In this document: positions 35,088-42,903 of the stretch, one piece after another | Position numbering within the stretch: the stretch's first letter is position 1 | Layout of the letters: every line of letters begins with the position of its first letter | From: Teichococcus oryzae | GTDB taxonomy: Bacteria; Pseudomonadota; Alphaproteobacteria; Acetobacterales; Acetobacteraceae | Assembly (NCBI RefSeq): GCF_008386565.1 | Contig: NZ_VUKA01000007.1 | Location: forward strand, 135,369-199,368 | Length of the DNA: 64,000 bases | Direction of reading: 5' to 3' | Translations under genes and position numbers: made by a program | Notes under the pieces: model-generated | Databases searched by the model: none | Seen by the model: only the letters and a program-made list of their open reading frames with translations | What the model was told of the DNA's origin: nothing

Positions 35088-35150
35088 AATCTTGAGGCTC
35101 TGGATGGCCCGTGGTTACCTGCCCCGCAACAAGGATTTTCGGGAGGAACC

Positions 35151-36143
35151 ATGATGCGCCGCGCGAAACTGCGTCCGGCCCTTCTGCTCGGGCTCGCCTG
35201 CCTTTTCGGCGCCCCGGCCGCCACGGGCGCCGAGGAATTTCCCTCGCGCCCCGTCACCCTGATCGTGCCTTCCGCGCCCGGCGGGACGCTGGACGCCCTT
35301 GCCCGCCTGATGGCGCAGGGCATGTCGGCCGATCTGGGGCGCAACGTCGTCGTGGAGAATGTCAGCGGCGCGGGCAGCGTCGTCGGAACCCAGCGGCTGG
35401 TGCGCTCGGAGCCCGATGGCTACACGATCGGCTTCGGCAACATGGGCTCGATGGCGGCCGCCGCGGCCCTGGGCACCGACCCGACCTTTGATCCACGCCG
35501 CGACCTCGCCCCGATCAGCATTGTCGCCAATGTGCCGATGGTGCTGGCGGTCAGTCCGAAATCGACGGTGCGGAACCTGGGCGGACTGGTTGATCGGATT
35601 CGCGCGCAGGGCGATACGGTGACCTTCGGCACGCCTGGCACCAACACCACGGGCCATCTGGCACCGGCCTATCTGTTCTCCCTGCTGGGGGCCAAGGCGA
35701 TGCTGGTGCCCTATCGCGGCGCGGGGCCCGCCATGAGCGACCTGGCGGCCGGAACCGTCGAGGCGGTGATCGACCAGACGGTGACCATGATCCCCGCCCA
35801 TCTGGGCGGCACGGCGAAGGCGCTGGCCGTGACCGGCAAGGCCCGCATCCCGCAATTGCCGGACGTCCCGACCTTCGCGGAGGGCGGCGTCCCCGCCTTC
35901 GACATGGTGATCTGGAACGCCATTGCCGGGCCGCGCGGCCTGCCGGAGGAACGGGTGGGGCGCCTGCGCGCGGCGATCGAGGCGGCGCTCGCCAACCCTG
36001 CCGTGGCCGAGCGCCTCGCCGGGCTCGCCGCGCAGGTGCCGCCGCCCGCCGAGCGCGGGCCGGCGGCGATGCGGGAGCGGATCGCCGCCGATGTCGCGCA
36101 CTGGACCAGGGTGGTGGAGCAGGCCGGCCTGGCCCAGCGCTAG
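35151..36143 (+). CDS. TTT/Bug family solute-binding receptor
   Basis: A 330-residue receptor with a Sec-type leader (LRPALLLGLACLFGAPAATGA) and the family start SRPVTLIVPSAPGGTLD, then VENVSGAGSVVGTQRLV. The ATG at 35151 has GGGAGGAACC just upstream, and a longer frame from 35076 is rejected. It is divergent from the CMD-HIBADH-MBL operon across an ATTGTC operator, so receptor and enzymes are likely induced together. A short hairpin follows its stop. Confidence 0.9.
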   Translation: MMRRAKLRPALLLGLACLFGAPAATGAEEFPSRPVTLIVPSAPGGTLDALARLMAQGMSADLGRNVVVENVSGAGSVVGTQRLVRSEPDGYTIGFGNMGSMAAAAALGTDPTFDPRRDLAPISIVANVPMVLAVSPKSTVRNLGGLVDRIRAQGDTVTFGTPGTNTTGHLAPAYLFSLLGAKAMLVPYRGAGPAMSDLAAGTVEAVIDQTVTMIPAHLGGTAKALAVTGKARIPQLPDVPTFAEGGVPAFDMVIWNAIAGPRGLPEERVGRLRAAIEAALANPAVAERLAGLAAQVPPPAERGPAAMRERIAADVAHWTRVVEQAGLAQR

Positions 36144-36152
36144 CATGTGAGA

Positions 36153-36170
36153 AAGGGGCGCCCACCCCTT
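36153..36170. terminator. Hairpin between convergent genes
   Basis: AAGGGG and CCCCTT with loop CGCCCA, followed by CTTCTTC on the plus strand, sit between the TTT receptor stop (36143) and the SDR stop (36185). Short but well placed as a terminator. Confidence 0.45.
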
Positions 36171-36184
36171 CTTCAGGCGGGCGC

Positions 36185-36907
36185 TCAGTGCATGACCATG
36201 CCGCCATCGGCGACCAGCGTGGCGCCATGCACATAGGCGGCCTCGGGCGAAGGCAGCCAGGCGATGGCGGCGGCGATCTCCTCGGCGGTGCCAAGGCGGT
36301 TCATGGTCGTCATCCCCTCGATCCGGGCGCGGAAGCCCTGGTCCGCCAGGGGCTGGGCGGCGAAGGGCGTGTCGATCATGCCGGGGGCCACCGTGTTCAC
36401 CGCGATGCCCCGCAGGCCCAGCATGCGGGCGGCGTTCTTGGTCATCGCCAGGACGGCACCCTTGCTGGTGGCATAGGCGACTGTTCCGGCGAGGCCGCCG
36501 CCGCGCAGCCCGGCGACGCTGGCCACGGTGCAGATCCGCGCGCCCCGCTCCATCATGGCGGCGGCCTCGCGCATGCAAGGAAAGGTGCCGATGACGTTCA
36601 CCTCATGCACGCGCCGGAAGGTGTCCGCACTCGCCTCCTCGAAGGGGGTGGTGTCGAAGATGCCGGCGCAGGTGGCGAGGGCATCCAGCCCGCCCAGCAC
36701 CTCCCGCACCACGGCGAAGGCACGGGGCACCGCCGCCTCATCCGCCACATCCACCGCGATGGCGGGGTTGTCCAGTCCCGCCACGGCGGCGGCCGCGTCC
36801 AGGTTGCGGTCGAGGCAGGCGACGCGATAGCCGCGGTGAATGAGAAGCCGCGCGGTGGCGGCGCCGATGCCGCTGCCGGCGCCGGTGATGGCGATGCGCG
36901 TGTGCAT
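36185..36907 (-). CDS. Short-chain dehydrogenase/reductase
   Basis: A 240-residue classical SDR. TGAGSGIG at 8-15 binds NAD(P), a Ser lies in VASVAG, the catalytic pair is in AYATSKGAV, and APGMIDTPF is the substrate-side motif. It would oxidise or reduce a secondary alcohol or ketone in the local pathway. It reads from a 58-base gap downstream of the liv remnant. Whether it shares the GntR-controlled transcript that starts beyond the remnant is unclear. Confidence 0.88.
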   Translation of the reverse strand: MHTRIAITGAGSGIGAATARLLIHRGYRVACLDRNLDAAAAVAGLDNPAIAVDVADEAAVPRAFAVVREVLGGLDALATCAGIFDTTPFEEASADTFRRVHEVNVIGTFPCMREAAAMMERGARICTVASVAGLRGGGLAGTVAYATSKGAVLAMTKNAARMLGLRGIAVNTVAPGMIDTPFAAQPLADQGFRARIEGMTTMNRLGTAEEIAAAIAWLPSPEAAYVHGATLVADGGMVMH

Positions 36908-36965
36908 TCTCCAGACTGGATACCTGGGACTAGGATACCTGCCCGGCCCGGAGGCCGGGCGCGCC

Positions 36966-37478
36966 TTATCGCTTCAGCCAGGCGATCTCGGACACCGCGG
37001 AATCCTGCGGGTAAACGGTGAGCGGCTTGTTGTTCTGCCACTGCACCACCACCGGCCCGGCCGTTTCGCGCAGGCCATTGGCGTCGAACTTCACCCGGCA
37101 GCCCGGATAATACAGGGCGGCGCCTTCCGTGATGTCGATGCCGCGCAGCGCCTCGCCCACCGCGCGCCGGCCGGCCTTGCCGGCCTTTTCCAGGGCGTCC
37201 CGCATGATCCACATGTCGCCATAGGTCGCGATGCCGTTCTGCCCTATCCAGGGCTCGCCGGTAGCCGCCTTGAACTCCTCGATGATCTTTTCCTGGCCCC
37301 TGGAATCCCGGTTGCCGACCACGGTGATGAAGCCTTCCATCTGCGCCGGCCGGATGTTCTGCAGGAGGTCGGATTGCGCCATGGCGATGCCGCTGCCGAT
37401 GGTCGGTACCCGCCCGCGCCCGAGGCCGAACTCGTTCATCTTCTCGATCAGCAGCTTCACGTCCGAGATCACGGTGAT
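36966..37478 (-). pseudogene. 'livK fragment: C-terminal half of a branched-chain amino acid-type binding protein
   Basis: About 168 codons of a Peripla_BP_6 receptor C-terminus (SDVKLLIEKMNEFGLG, EEFKAATGEPWIGQNG, ALYYPGCRVKFDANGL, VVVQWQNNKPLTVYP) end in a normal stop. No start codon, signal peptide or N-terminal lobe is present. At 37476-37480 the reading abruptly joins a fragment of a livH permease in a different frame. It is therefore a deletion product, not an intact gene. Confidence 0.8.
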
Positions 37479-37653
37479 CGACGCTGTCGAACAGGATCTG
37501 CCCGCCGCTTTGCAGGATCAGGGACAGCCCGAGGGTCAGGATCAGCTGGGCGTAATGGCCCTCCCCCTCCAGATTGCCGACGCGGGTTCCAGTGACCCGC
37601 GACACCAGGAAGCGCTGCGCGAGGTAGCCAAGGACAAACAGCAGCGGCGCGGC
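37479..37653 (-). pseudogene. livH' fragment: internal piece of a LivH-type permease
   Basis: About 58 codons (LLFVLGYLAQRFLVSRVTG, then GHYAQLILTLGLSLILQSG) match the second and third membrane segments of LivH-type ABC permeases. The first helix and everything after the third are missing. It is joined to the livK remnant by a frame-shifting junction. In intact operons livK precedes livH, so at least two deletions or a rearrangement occurred. Confidence 0.65.
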
Positions 37654-37955
37654 TCCAGCGCCGCCTGCGCCGCGCGGGGCGCCAGTGGTGGGTTGGTGCC
37701 AGGCGCGACCCTGGCTGCCTTTGTGGCGAGGCTCCGCGGCAACGGGGAAACCAGGGTGTTCTGTGGCAATGAAGCCTCCCCATCCACCCTGTTTCCGGGC
37801 GGTGCAACACCGTCGGTCGCGGATGCCAAGCTTGCCAACGATTCACAGATTGTCGGGCAATTTCCTGCGTGATGAACCGTTCGGCCGTGTGGCGGAAGGC
37901 GCAGGGGAATGCGAAAGGATGCGCGGCGGGGGCAGGCCCGCCGCGCCGGGGGTGT
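37654..37955. other. Non-coding stretch upstream of the liv remnant
   Basis: I see no supportable gene in these 302 bases. They hold the ATTGTC-type operator copy 2 (37849-37861), which would have served the minus-strand liv genes, and then run into the stop of the HIBADH gene at 37956. Confidence 0.5.
37849..37861. promoter_or_regulatory. ATTGTC-type operator, copy 2
   Basis: ATTGTC-G-GGCAAT, nearly the same as copies at 35075, 39319 and 40696. It lies upstream of the decayed liv genes and downstream of the CMD-HIBADH unit, so today it may control nothing but the remnant and possibly the SDR beyond it. Confidence 0.6.
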
Positions 37956-38864
37956 TCAGGCCCGCTTGTCGCCCAGGGTCTCGCCCACCAGGCGTTCGGA
38001 AAACTGCGCCATGGCGGTGTGATCCTGCCCGGGGCCGAGCAGGCCCTGGGCACTCGCCCACATCTCCCGGCACAAGGCCGCGAAGGGCGTGGGGGTGTTG
38101 GTTTCGCGGCCGACCTCAAGCGCCACGGACACGTCCTTGGCCATCAGGTCCAGGCCGAAGCCCGCATCGAAGCTGCGCGACAGGACGTACTGCTTGAACT
38201 TCTTCTGGGTGCTGTTGTTCATTCCGGTCGAGCTGTTCAGCACGTCCACCATGACGGCGGGGTCCAGGCCGAAGCGCTGGCCGATCAGCAAGGCCTCGAC
38301 ACCGATCAGGAAGCCCGCTGCCCCCATCAGGTTGTTCAGCGCCTTCATCGCCTGCCCGGCGCCGATGCCGCCCACATGGGTCAGCGCTGTGCCCATGGCC
38401 TGCAGAAGCGGTTTCGCGCGCTCCACCTGGTCCGCCTCGCCGCCCAGCATGATGGCGAGTTCGCCGGATCTGGCGCGCGGAACGCCGCCCGAGACGGGGG
38501 CGTCGATCATGGCGACGCCGCGCGCCGCGAGCGTGGCCGCGAAGCCCTTTGTCGCCGTTGGCACGCCGGAGCTCATCTCGATCACCAGCGCGCCCGGCGC
38601 GATGGCGTCGCCCATCGCTTCCAGGGCCTGCCCGACATGCTTGGACGTCGGCAGGATGGTGATCACGGCATCTGCCCCGCGGGCGGCGGCGGCCGCGTCC
38701 GGCGCCGCCCGCCCGCCGGCTTCCGCCGCGAAGGCCTGCGCCCTGCCGGGCGCCGCGTCGTAGGCCACAACCTCGAAGCCGGCCCCGGCCAGCCTCGCGG
38801 CCATGGGCCAGCCCATGTTGCCGACCCCGATGAAGGCGACCCGGCGCAGTTCCCGGTTGCTCAT
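37956..38864 (-). CDS. HIBADH-family NAD(P)-dependent hydroxyacid dehydrogenase (copy 2)
   Basis: A 302-residue paralogue of the 33728 product. It shows GVGNMG near residue 13, DAPVSGGVPRARSG and the catalytic lysine in GQAMKALNNLMG. Its start overlaps the stop of the CMD gene by 4 bases (ATGA), giving a CMD-HIBADH pair without a lactonase. Control probably comes from the ATTGTC operator at 39319. Substrate is likely a 3-hydroxy acid or semialdehyde of the same pathway; a subset of this family are L-threonate dehydrogenases. Confidence 0.9.
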   Translation of the reverse strand: MSNRELRRVAFIGVGNMGWPMAARLAGAGFEVVAYDAAPGRAQAFAAEAGGRAAPDAAAAARGADAVITILPTSKHVGQALEAMGDAIAPGALVIEMSSGVPTATKGFAATLAARGVAMIDAPVSGGVPRARSGELAIMLGGEADQVERAKPLLQAMGTALTHVGGIGAGQAMKALNNLMGAAGFLIGVEALLIGQRFGLDPAVMVDVLNSSTGMNNSTQKKFKQYVLSRSFDAGFGLDLMAKDVSVALEVGRETNTPTPFAALCREMWASAQGLLGPGQDHTAMAQFSERLVGETLGDKRA

Positions 38865-39271
38865 TCCGCCGGACGCGCAGGCTCGCCGCTGAGCGCGCCT
38901 TCCTTCACCAGCACCTCATGCGCCGCCTTGAAGGCGTCGAGGCCCGCCGGGATGCCGCAATACACCGTGGCGTGGAGCAGGATCTCCTTGATCTCCTCCA
39001 CGGTGAGGCCGTTGTTCAGCGCGCCCTTGACATGCAGCTTGATCTCGGGCGTGCGGCCAAGGGCGGTGAGCATGGCCAGGTTCATGATGCTGCGCGTCTT
39101 GCGGTCGAGGCCGGGGCGGCCCCAGGCATAGCCCCAGCACCACTCGGTGGTGATATGCTGGAACGCCATCATGAAGTCGTCGGCCTTGGCGATGCTGTTG
39201 TCCACGTATTCGGCGCCCAGCACGGCCCTCCGGATTTCAAGGCCCTTGTCGAACCAGGTATCATCGGACAT
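38861..39271 (-). CDS. Carboxymuconolactone decarboxylase-like protein (copy 2)
   Basis: A 136-residue PcaC-type protein. LDRKTRSIMNLAMLTALGR, IKLHVKGALNNGLTVEEI and LLHATVYCGIPAG are the family core, including the conserved His in LHVKGAL. It is longer and closer to classical gamma-carboxymuconolactone decarboxylase than copy 1. The ATG at 39271 follows GGAGAG; an earlier ATG at 39286 is possible. It is divergent from the GntR gene with an ATTGTC operator between them. Confidence 0.88.
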   Translation of the reverse strand: MSDDTWFDKGLEIRRAVLGAEYVDNSIAKADDFMMAFQHITTEWCWGYAWGRPGLDRKTRSIMNLAMLTALGRTPEIKLHVKGALNNGLTVEEIKEILLHATVYCGIPAGLDAFKAAHEVLVKEGALSGEPARPAE

Positions 39272-39318
39272 GCCGTTTCTCTCCATGTGGTTGCCGCAGC
39301 AGCGTAGGTTTTTGACCG

Positions 39319-39331
39319 ATTGTCAGTCAAT
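39319..39331. promoter_or_regulatory. ATTGTC-type operator, copy 3
   Basis: ATTGTC-A-GTCAAT in the divergent gap between the CMD-HIBADH unit and the GntR gene. Its position next to the regulator is the main reason to assign the whole motif family to that regulator, including autoregulation. Confidence 0.7.
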
Positions 39332-39435
39332 GTGATTGATGAAGGTCTTTTGCGGCTTTCGTCTGGACGCGGCCGGGCCCAGCAACCAGATTGCAGTGCA
39401 TCATGGCGCGACATGCGCGGCGGCAAGGAGGAGAG

Positions 39436-40146
39436 ATGCCCAACGACGGAACCCTGCGCGTCACGCCGCAGCCCGTGCGCCGGCAGGTCGAGGAACGGCT
39501 CCGGGAGGCGATCGTCAATGGCCGCTTCGCACCCGGGGAGCACCTGTCCGACCGGATGCTGTGCGACCTGTTCGGCGTCAGCCGCAGCGTCATCCGCGAG
39601 GCCGTCCGCCTGATGGAGGCCGAGGGACTGGTGGAAGTGGTTCCGAATCGCGGGCCCTTCGTTTCCTATCTTTCCCCCGCCGACGCCATGCAGGTCTATG
39701 AGGTCCGCGGCGTGCTGGAGGCGCTCGCGGGACAGGGCTTCGCCGAGCGGGCTTCGGACGCCGAGATGGCGGAACTGCGCGCCGTGTTCGAGGAAATCGC
39801 GGCATCGCGCGCCGGAGCCGACAGGGTCGGGTTGCTGGGGCTGAAGCGGCGCTTCTACGACGTGCTGCTCCGGGGCTGCCGCAACGCCTATGTGGCCCGC
39901 ATGCTGGACCAGCTGCTGAACCGCAACACCCAGCTCCGCGCCACCACCCTGGCCGACCCGGATCGCCTGCCCCATACGATCGAGGAAATCCGCCGCATCG
40001 TCGAGGCGATCGAGCGCCGCGACGGCGAAGGCGCCTGGGAAGCCTGCCGCGAGCATGTTCGCCAGGCCGCCCGTGTCGCCCTGCGCATCCTGAATCAGCA
40101 GGCCCGGGAAAAGGCGGAAGCCGGCCGGGCCCAGGCCGCCGAGTAG
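39436..40146 (+). CDS. GntR-family regulator, FCD subfamily, of the ATTGTC regulon
   Basis: A 236-residue regulator with a winged helix at about 10-75 (FAPGEHLSDRMLCDLFG, SRSVIREAVRLMEAEGL) and an FCD ligand domain at about 82-220. The start at 39436 has AAGGAGGAGAG immediately upstream; the earlier ATG at 39391 has none. It stands in the middle of four copies of an ATTGTC-N-GNCAAW repeat located 4.3 kb to one side and 1.3 kb to the other. It is the natural candidate to repress the surrounding receptor and enzyme genes until an organic-acid inducer binds. Confidence 0.9.
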   Translation: MPNDGTLRVTPQPVRRQVEERLREAIVNGRFAPGEHLSDRMLCDLFGVSRSVIREAVRLMEAEGLVEVVPNRGPFVSYLSPADAMQVYEVRGVLEALAGQGFAERASDAEMAELRAVFEEIAASRAGADRVGLLGLKRRFYDVLLRGCRNAYVARMLDQLLNRNTQLRATTLADPDRLPHTIEEIRRIVEAIERRDGEGAWEACREHVRQAARVALRILNQQAREKAEAGRAQAAE

Positions 40147-40265
40147 CCAATCCCGGCGGAATGCCCGTTCCGGCCTTTGCGCCGGAGCGGGCATGGTGCC
40201 GAGAGCATTTTGTTGTGTCGCGCATCTTCACCCGATCAGGCGATCCCGCCCGATCGGGATCTGCT

Positions 40266-40592
40266 CTAGCGGACCGAGGAGAATGCGGTCGGCTGCAGGA
40301 TCAGGTTGCTGACGCTGGCGACGATGGCGCCATTCGCCTCGGTCTCGGCGCGGCGCTTGATCCATTCGGGATCGGCCTGGAAGGCGTTCCATTTCGCCTC
40401 CCGCTCGCCCAGCGAATCCCATTCCAGCAGGTAATACAGATCCTGGTTCGAATCGCCGACGGCGACGGTCCAGAAACCGGCCTGCCGGATGCCGTGCTTC
40501 TGCCAGATCCCCAGCGTGATGGTTTCGAAACGCTTCAGCAGGTCCGGCAGCCGCCCGGACACACAATGATAGATGCGCAGCTCGTGGATCAC
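40266..40592 (-). CDS. NIPSNAP family protein
   Basis: A 108-residue protein of the NIPSNAP ferredoxin-like fold (IHELRIYHCVSGRLPDLLK, YYLLEWDSLGEREAKWNAF). These small dimeric proteins often sit in degradation operons as probable isomerases or monooxygenase-like helpers, but a reaction is rarely known. The GTG start at 40592 has GGGAGG upstream, whereas the open frame to 40832 is not supported. An ATTGTC operator (copy 4) lies 104 bases upstream, divergent to a TTT receptor. Confidence 0.85.
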   Translation of the reverse strand: MIHELRIYHCVSGRLPDLLKRFETITLGIWQKHGIRQAGFWTVAVGDSNQDLYYLLEWDSLGEREAKWNAFQADPEWIKRRAETEANGAIVASVSNLILQPTAFSSVR

Positions 40593-40695
40593 CCTTGGTC
40601 CTCCCTTGCCGCCTCGCGGGCGGGCATGTTTTGACGTGCAATTTGCCGAGGCGAGGCCCCGACATGCACTGACGGGGCAGCCAAGCATCAAATAG

Positions 40696-40708
40696 ATTGT
40701 CAGGCAAT
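40696..40708. promoter_or_regulatory. ATTGTC-type operator, copy 4
   Basis: ATTGTC-A-GGCAAT in the gap between the NIPSNAP gene (minus) and the TTT receptor gene at 40918 (plus). Fits control of both by the GntR regulator at 39436. Confidence 0.65.
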
Positions 40709-40917
40709 CAGCGAATCCTTGACAGATGAAGGGCGCGCGCGGAACGCTTCCGTTCAGGACCCGGAACAAGGGTCCAGGCGGGCACGGGCGGCATGTCGCC
40801 AGGAGGGGCCTGCCGGATGGAGGAACGCCCATGCGCGCACCCGGCCGGCACCGGTGGCTTTCGCCATCAGGCGGGAGGGCGGGGCCGCGTGACGGGAAGG
40901 CACAGGAAAGAGCAGTT

Positions 40918-41886
40918 ATGGTCCAGCTGACACGGCGCGGCCTTTTCGGGGCGGCCGCAGCCCTTCCACTCGCAGCCCCCGCGCTGGCCGCCTATCCAGA
41001 CCAGCCGGTGCGGGTCATCGTGCCGTGGAATGCGGGCGGCCTCGCGGATGTGGTGATCCGCGCCATGGCGCCGGCCATGTCGTCCCGCCTCGGCCAGGCG
41101 GTGGTGATCGAGAACAGGCCCGGGGCCAATGGCGCGGTCGGCACCCAGGCGGTGGCACGCGCGGCGCCGGACGGCCACACGCTGATCCTGGCGAATGCCG
41201 AGACGCACGCCATCAACCCGCTGATCTACCCGAAGCTGCCTTACAACCCGGCGACCGACTTCATGCCGGTGACGCTGTTCGCGCGCGGCCCCTTCGTGCT
41301 GCTGACGCGGCCAGGCTTCGGAGCGGCGAACCTGGAAGCGTTCCTGGCGCGGGTGCGGGCCGAGCCGGGCAAGGTGACCTTTGGCTCCTGGGGGATCGGC
41401 AGCACCTCCCACCTCGCCATGGAGGCGCTTGCCAAGCAAGCCGGGCTGCGGATGCTGCACGTGCCCTATACCGGCGCGGCCCCGGCCAGCACGGCGCTTA
41501 TCGCGGGTCAGGTGGATGCCATGTTCCTCAATGCCGGGCCCGCCGAGGCGGTGGGGCGCGACGGCAAGGTGCGGATCCTGGGTGTTGGCGCCGCGGAACG
41601 CATCCCGCTGCTGCCGGACACACCGACCCTGGCTGAGCTTGGCATGCCAGTGAATGCGGGCAACTGGTTCGGCCTGCTCGGCCCGGCCCGCATGCCGGCG
41701 GCGGCGGCCGAGCGCCTCGCCGCCGTGGCGGCCGAAAGCGTCGGCGATGCCGCCGTGCGGGAGGTGTTCCGCGCCCAGGCCGCGCTGCCCGTGACCACCT
41801 CCCCCGCGGCCATGGGCTCCTTCATCGCCGAGGACCGGGCCTCCTGGGCCGCCGTGGTGCGCGACCTCAACATCCAGCTGGAATGA
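40918..41886 (+). CDS. TTT/Bug family solute-binding receptor
   Basis: A 322-residue receptor with a short twin-arginine-like leader (TRRGLFGAAAALPLAAPALA) followed by DQPVRVIVPWNAGGLAD and IENRPGANGAVGTQAVA. The ATG at 40918 has AGGAAAGAG upstream; extension to 40726 is unsupported. An ATTGTC operator lies about 210 bases upstream. It converges on the third HIBADH-type gene. Confidence 0.9.
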   Translation: MVQLTRRGLFGAAAALPLAAPALAAYPDQPVRVIVPWNAGGLADVVIRAMAPAMSSRLGQAVVIENRPGANGAVGTQAVARAAPDGHTLILANAETHAINPLIYPKLPYNPATDFMPVTLFARGPFVLLTRPGFGAANLEAFLARVRAEPGKVTFGSWGIGSTSHLAMEALAKQAGLRMLHVPYTGAAPASTALIAGQVDAMFLNAGPAEAVGRDGKVRILGVGAAERIPLLPDTPTLAELGMPVNAGNWFGLLGPARMPAAAAERLAAVAAESVGDAAVREVFRAQAALPVTTSPAAMGSFIAEDRASWAAVVRDLNIQLE

Positions 41887-41906
41887 GGCGGCGGCCGGCG
41901 GGGCGG

Positions 41907-42803
41907 CTAAGCCCCGCGCACCTCCACCCCCGCCCATTGCTCCACCACCTTCACGATGGAGGTGAAATCGCTTCCGGGACCAAAGGCCGCGCTGGTGACG
42001 CCCAGCATCTGCCGCACGGCGCTGCCCACCACCATCGGCACGCCCATCGCCTCGGCCTCATCCACGCAAAGGCGCACATCCTTGTGCGATAGGCCGGTGG
42101 TGAAGCCGAAATCGAAGCCGCGCGGGATCACGGCGCGCGGGAACTTGTCCTGCGTCGCGCTGTTGCGGCCGCTGCTGTTGTTGATGACCTCGCACATCAG
42201 GGACGGATCGAGGCCCGCCTTGACGCCCATGACGATGGCTTCGGAGGAAATCGCGAGCGCCGTGGCAGCGAGCAGGTTGTTGCAAAGCTTCAGCACCTGC
42301 GCCTGGCCCGCGCCTTCCCCGCAGAAGAACGGGTTGCCCATGAGCCGCAGCACCGGCTCCAGCTCCTCGCACGCCGCCTTCGGTCCTGACACCATGATGG
42401 CGAGCGAACCCTTCTCGGCGCCCGTGATGCCGCCGCTGACCGGCGCGTCCACCGACACCTTGCCCCGTTCGGCGAGCGCCGCGGAAACCTCCCGCGCGAC
42501 GCGGGGGCCGGTGGTGGAGAAATCGACGAAGCGCGCCATCCGGCCGCCCTGGATGGCGCCATCCGCGCCGAGCGCCACGCTCCGCACCACATCCGGCGTC
42601 GGCAGGCTGGCCATCACCGTGTCGGCCAGGTCGGCCACTTCCGCCGGGTTGGAGGCCGCCCGCGCGCCGCGCGCCACCAGGGGCCGCATGGCCGCGTCGG
42701 ACGGGTCATACACCACCAGTTCCCGCCCGGCATCGAGCAGGCGCGCCGCCATGCGGCTGCCCATCTGCCCAAGCCCGACAAACCCGATCACCTCTTGCGC
42801 CAT
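41907..42803 (-). CDS. HIBADH-family NAD(P)-dependent hydroxyacid dehydrogenase (copy 3)
   Basis: A 298-residue paralogue of the 33728 and 37956 products with GLGQMG near residue 10, DAPVSGGITGAEKGS and AQVLKLCNNLLA around the catalytic lysine. Unlike the other two it is a single gene without a CMD partner. Its upstream gap carries TGGTACCGGTAACA, a LacI-family type operator, so it should answer to the adjacent LacI-type regulator and not to the GntR protein. Confidence 0.9.
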   Translation of the reverse strand: MAQEVIGFVGLGQMGSRMAARLLDAGRELVVYDPSDAAMRPLVARGARAASNPAEVADLADTVMASLPTPDVVRSVALGADGAIQGGRMARFVDFSTTGPRVAREVSAALAERGKVSVDAPVSGGITGAEKGSLAIMVSGPKAACEELEPVLRLMGNPFFCGEGAGQAQVLKLCNNLLAATALAISSEAIVMGVKAGLDPSLMCEVINNSSGRNSATQDKFPRAVIPRGFDFGFTTGLSHKDVRLCVDEAEAMGVPMVVGSAVRQMLGVTSAAFGPGSDFTSIVKVVEQWAGVEVRGA

Positions 42804-42877
42804 CGCTTCCCTCCCCAGGCCGTTCAGGCCCTTTCCCCGGGTCTATGCAGGGCAGGCAGGCGGCACAAGGCGAAACG

Positions 42878-42891
42878 TGGTACCGGTAACA
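42878..42891. promoter_or_regulatory. LacI-type operator, copy 1
   Basis: TGGTACCGGTAACA has a palindromic TACCGGTA core like operators of gluconate-type LacI-family repressors. It lies 75 bases before the start of the 41907-42803 gene and just after the end of the LacI-family gene. A second copy, TGGTATCGATAACA, is at 45675. Confidence 0.7.
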
Positions 42892-42903
42892 AAAATGCGC
42901 TGT

